Source of the DNA: Oligoflexia bacterium
GTDB lineage: Bacteria > Bdellovibrionota_C > UBA2361 > JAFLCA01
DNA length: 42,628 nucleotides
NCBI GenBank assembly: GCA_019694465.1
Contig: JAIBBV010000033.1
Span: forward strand, 1 to 42,628
Direction of reading: 5' to 3'
Translations under genes and position numbers: made by a program
The notes under the pieces: generated by a model
What the model was told of the DNA's origin: nothing
Databases searched by the model: none
Seen by the model: the letters and a program-made list of their open reading frames with translations, nothing else
Part shown: one piece after another, positions 41,396 through 42,628 of the stretch
Layout: each line of letters begins with the position of its first letter
How positions within the stretch are numbered: the first letter of the stretch is position 1

Positions 41396-42325
41396 ATGAA
41401 AGTCAGAGCAGAAAGAATACTTTTGGCGGTACTAGCTGTAGCGACAATTTTTGTAGCTGAAATATCTAGTGCGCAAGTGACCGGCCTCTCCCCAGCAGTA
41501 CTAACAAAGTACTGCTTACGCTACCCTGGCTCACGCTTTTGCCCGAAGAAGACGCCAACCCCAACGGCTACGGCTACAGCGACCGTAAGTCCAACAGCGA
41601 CAGCGACTGCAACCGCGACCGTAAGCCCGACCGCTACTGCGACCGCGACACCGACCGTAACTCCAACACCGACAGCGACATGCACTCCAGCGATTACTGC
41701 GATTAGGGATACGTTGGGGACATGGGGTGGAAGTAATCCGACAATTAACGCTTATGGACATTTCCCAGTAGATAATACAGGGCCGGCTCCATATGTCGGA
41801 CAGAGTGGCGCTTTCCCTGTAACAGTGAGTGGTAATCGAAGCTTTCAAGTGACTTCAATAGAGCTGATTGTTGGTGGTGTTGGAACTGGGCCTAACTTCG
41901 AAGTAATTTGGGGCATTGATCATATTGCGTATGTAACTGTCCACAGTGATACTACACACGCTACCAACAATTATGTGAATGGTGACGTTGTCCCGCTCAC
42001 TACGTTGGCTGCGCCGTCTTCAGTTGTAAACCTTGGCTTTGATTGGAACGTAAGCTTTTACTGGATTTACGATGTCACTTACACGAGCATTCCAACAAAT
42101 GTGGTATTGCCCCCTGGTAGCTCAGTCTTAACCCTGATGTTCGAGACAACCAATCCTATCCCAACTATCATAGGTTATTTTGAAACTACGTTGGCAGGGA
42201 CTTCGGATTGGGGCTTGACGCAAAATCAAGGAGTTCCTCCATTTGGTGGGCCGTTGATGCCAGGTGGTAGCGGGTTCGCCTATTCCGGAGTTTTGTCGGT
42301 TAAAATTTCTGGTTTCTATCTGTAA
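41396..42325 (+). CDS. Exported protein with Thr/Pro/Ala-rich stalk and beta-rich domain
   Basis: This encodes a 309-residue secreted protein of unknown function. The signal peptide is residues 1-27 (ILLAVLAVATIFVAEISSAQ). A short Cys-containing segment, LTKYCLRYPGSRFCPKK, follows, then a ~50-residue low-complexity stalk of PTATATAT/VSPTATA units, and a ~200-residue C-terminal region rich in beta-branched and aromatic residues that looks like one or two beta-sandwiches. AAAGGG before the ATG at 41396 decides the start over a GTG 18 codons earlier. A similar Thr/Pro stalk occurs in the large RHS protein. Confidence 0.8.
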   Translation: MKVRAERILLAVLAVATIFVAEISSAQVTGLSPAVLTKYCLRYPGSRFCPKKTPTPTATATATVSPTATATATATVSPTATATATPTVTPTPTATCTPAITAIRDTLGTWGGSNPTINAYGHFPVDNTGPAPYVGQSGAFPVTVSGNRSFQVTSIELIVGGVGTGPNFEVIWGIDHIAYVTVHSDTTHATNNYVNGDVVPLTTLAAPSSVVNLGFDWNVSFYWIYDVTYTSIPTNVVLPPGSSVLTLMFETTNPIPTIIGYFETTLAGTSDWGLTQNQGVPPFGGPLMPGGSGFAYSGVLSVKISGFYL

Positions 42326-42338
42326 AGATTGTTAGAGC

Positions 42339-42620
42339 CTAGAAGGTCTTGTTCCAAACTGTTACCCAGTTTGTGCTTGTGGCGTTTATTTGTACACCCA
42401 CTCTGCAAATAGCAGTTGACGAGTTGCTAATGAACTTGGATAGCTGGCCATTTACCTTAACCCCATTTACCGCGCCAGTAGCGCCGCAAAGCGATCCTAG
42501 GATAGCGATAACGAGAGAGCGTATAGCGAAGTAAGAGAGTAAGGAGATAGCTGCGATGATGAAACCGTTTTCGATTGCGATAGCGCCTTTGAGGGAAGCG
42601 AAGCGAGATTTCCTAGGCAT
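42339..42620 (-). CDS. Probable Flp/Fap-type pilin
   Basis: This encodes a 93-residue protein with a short basic leader (MPRKSRFASLK), then GAIAIENGFIIAAISLL, resembling the GA.AIEYG processing region of Flp pilins, a hydrophobic helix, and a Cys-containing polar C-terminal part longer than usual. Flp pilins form Tad-type adhesive fibres. No other tad genes are visible, and the window ends eight bases upstream, so neighbours are unknown. The alternative is a TadE-like or unrelated one-helix membrane protein. Confidence 0.5.
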   Translation of the reverse strand: MPRKSRFASLKGAIAIENGFIIAAISLLSYFAIRSLVIAILGSLCGATGAVNGVKVNGQLSKFISNSSTAICRVGVQINATSTNWVTVWNKTF

Positions 42621-42628
42621 AGCAGGAG

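Overview
The window reads as a chromosomal segment of a flagellated Gram-negative bacterium of roughly even base composition. It carries flagellin, outer-envelope lipoproteins, a Wzm/Wzt polysaccharide exporter, aminopeptidase N, and a TrmD followed by the SPOUT methyltransferase typical of delta-proteobacteria-like lineages. Gene content alone does not fix the lineage. No tRNA, rRNA or CRISPR array was seen.

Region 1 (1-12.9 kb) is the accessory part. It opens with a flagellin whose variable domain looks like a TolB/WD40-type beta-propeller. Next comes a purine nucleoside phosphorylase gene enclosed by 18-bp terminal inverted repeats (2057-3303). A 2418-residue teneurin-like RHS protein follows, with a polymorphic C-terminus, a probable immunity gene and a small membrane protein. 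Then come a 5'-truncated dapE and a 335-bp internally deleted copy of the phosphorylase cassette (12560-12894). The two cassette copies are in direct orientation and bracket the RHS locus.

Region 2 (12.9-27 kb) is a mostly housekeeping stretch. It holds rpsP, trmD and a SPOUT methyltransferase (minus strand), TerC, a secreted thioredoxin/DUF255 protein, a TSUP permease, a flippase-like protein, a secreted RTX-repeat protein, and a REP-type (Y1/HUH) transposase. The transposase has end sequences related to the phosphorylase cassette. An unrecognised 602-residue protein, ffh, a DUF2071 protein and a divergent flagellin-like protein complete it. ffh lies on the same strand as rpsP-trmD but about 9 kb away, and rimM is not between rpsP and trmD.

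Region 3 (27-36.7 kb) has an M48 lipoprotein peptidase and a small lipoprotein on the minus strand. Divergent from them is a tightly packed plus-strand operon: phosphoribosyltransferase, Wzt, Wzm, two GT4 glycosyltransferases, a GT-C membrane glycosyltransferase with a discoidin-like tail, and a YbhN-type membrane protein. Together these look like synthesis and export of a surface glycan.

Region 4 (36.7-42.6 kb) has a pair of palindromic repeats, a Cys/Met-metabolism PLP enzyme, pepN, an exported protein with a Thr/Pro-rich stalk, and a probable Flp-type pilin at the edge.

The most notable observations are the propeller flagellin, the inverted-repeat-bounded phosphorylase cassette with its deletion derivative and its similarity to the transposase element ends, the teneurin-like RHS protein, and the second flagellin-like protein that lacks a normal D0 domain.
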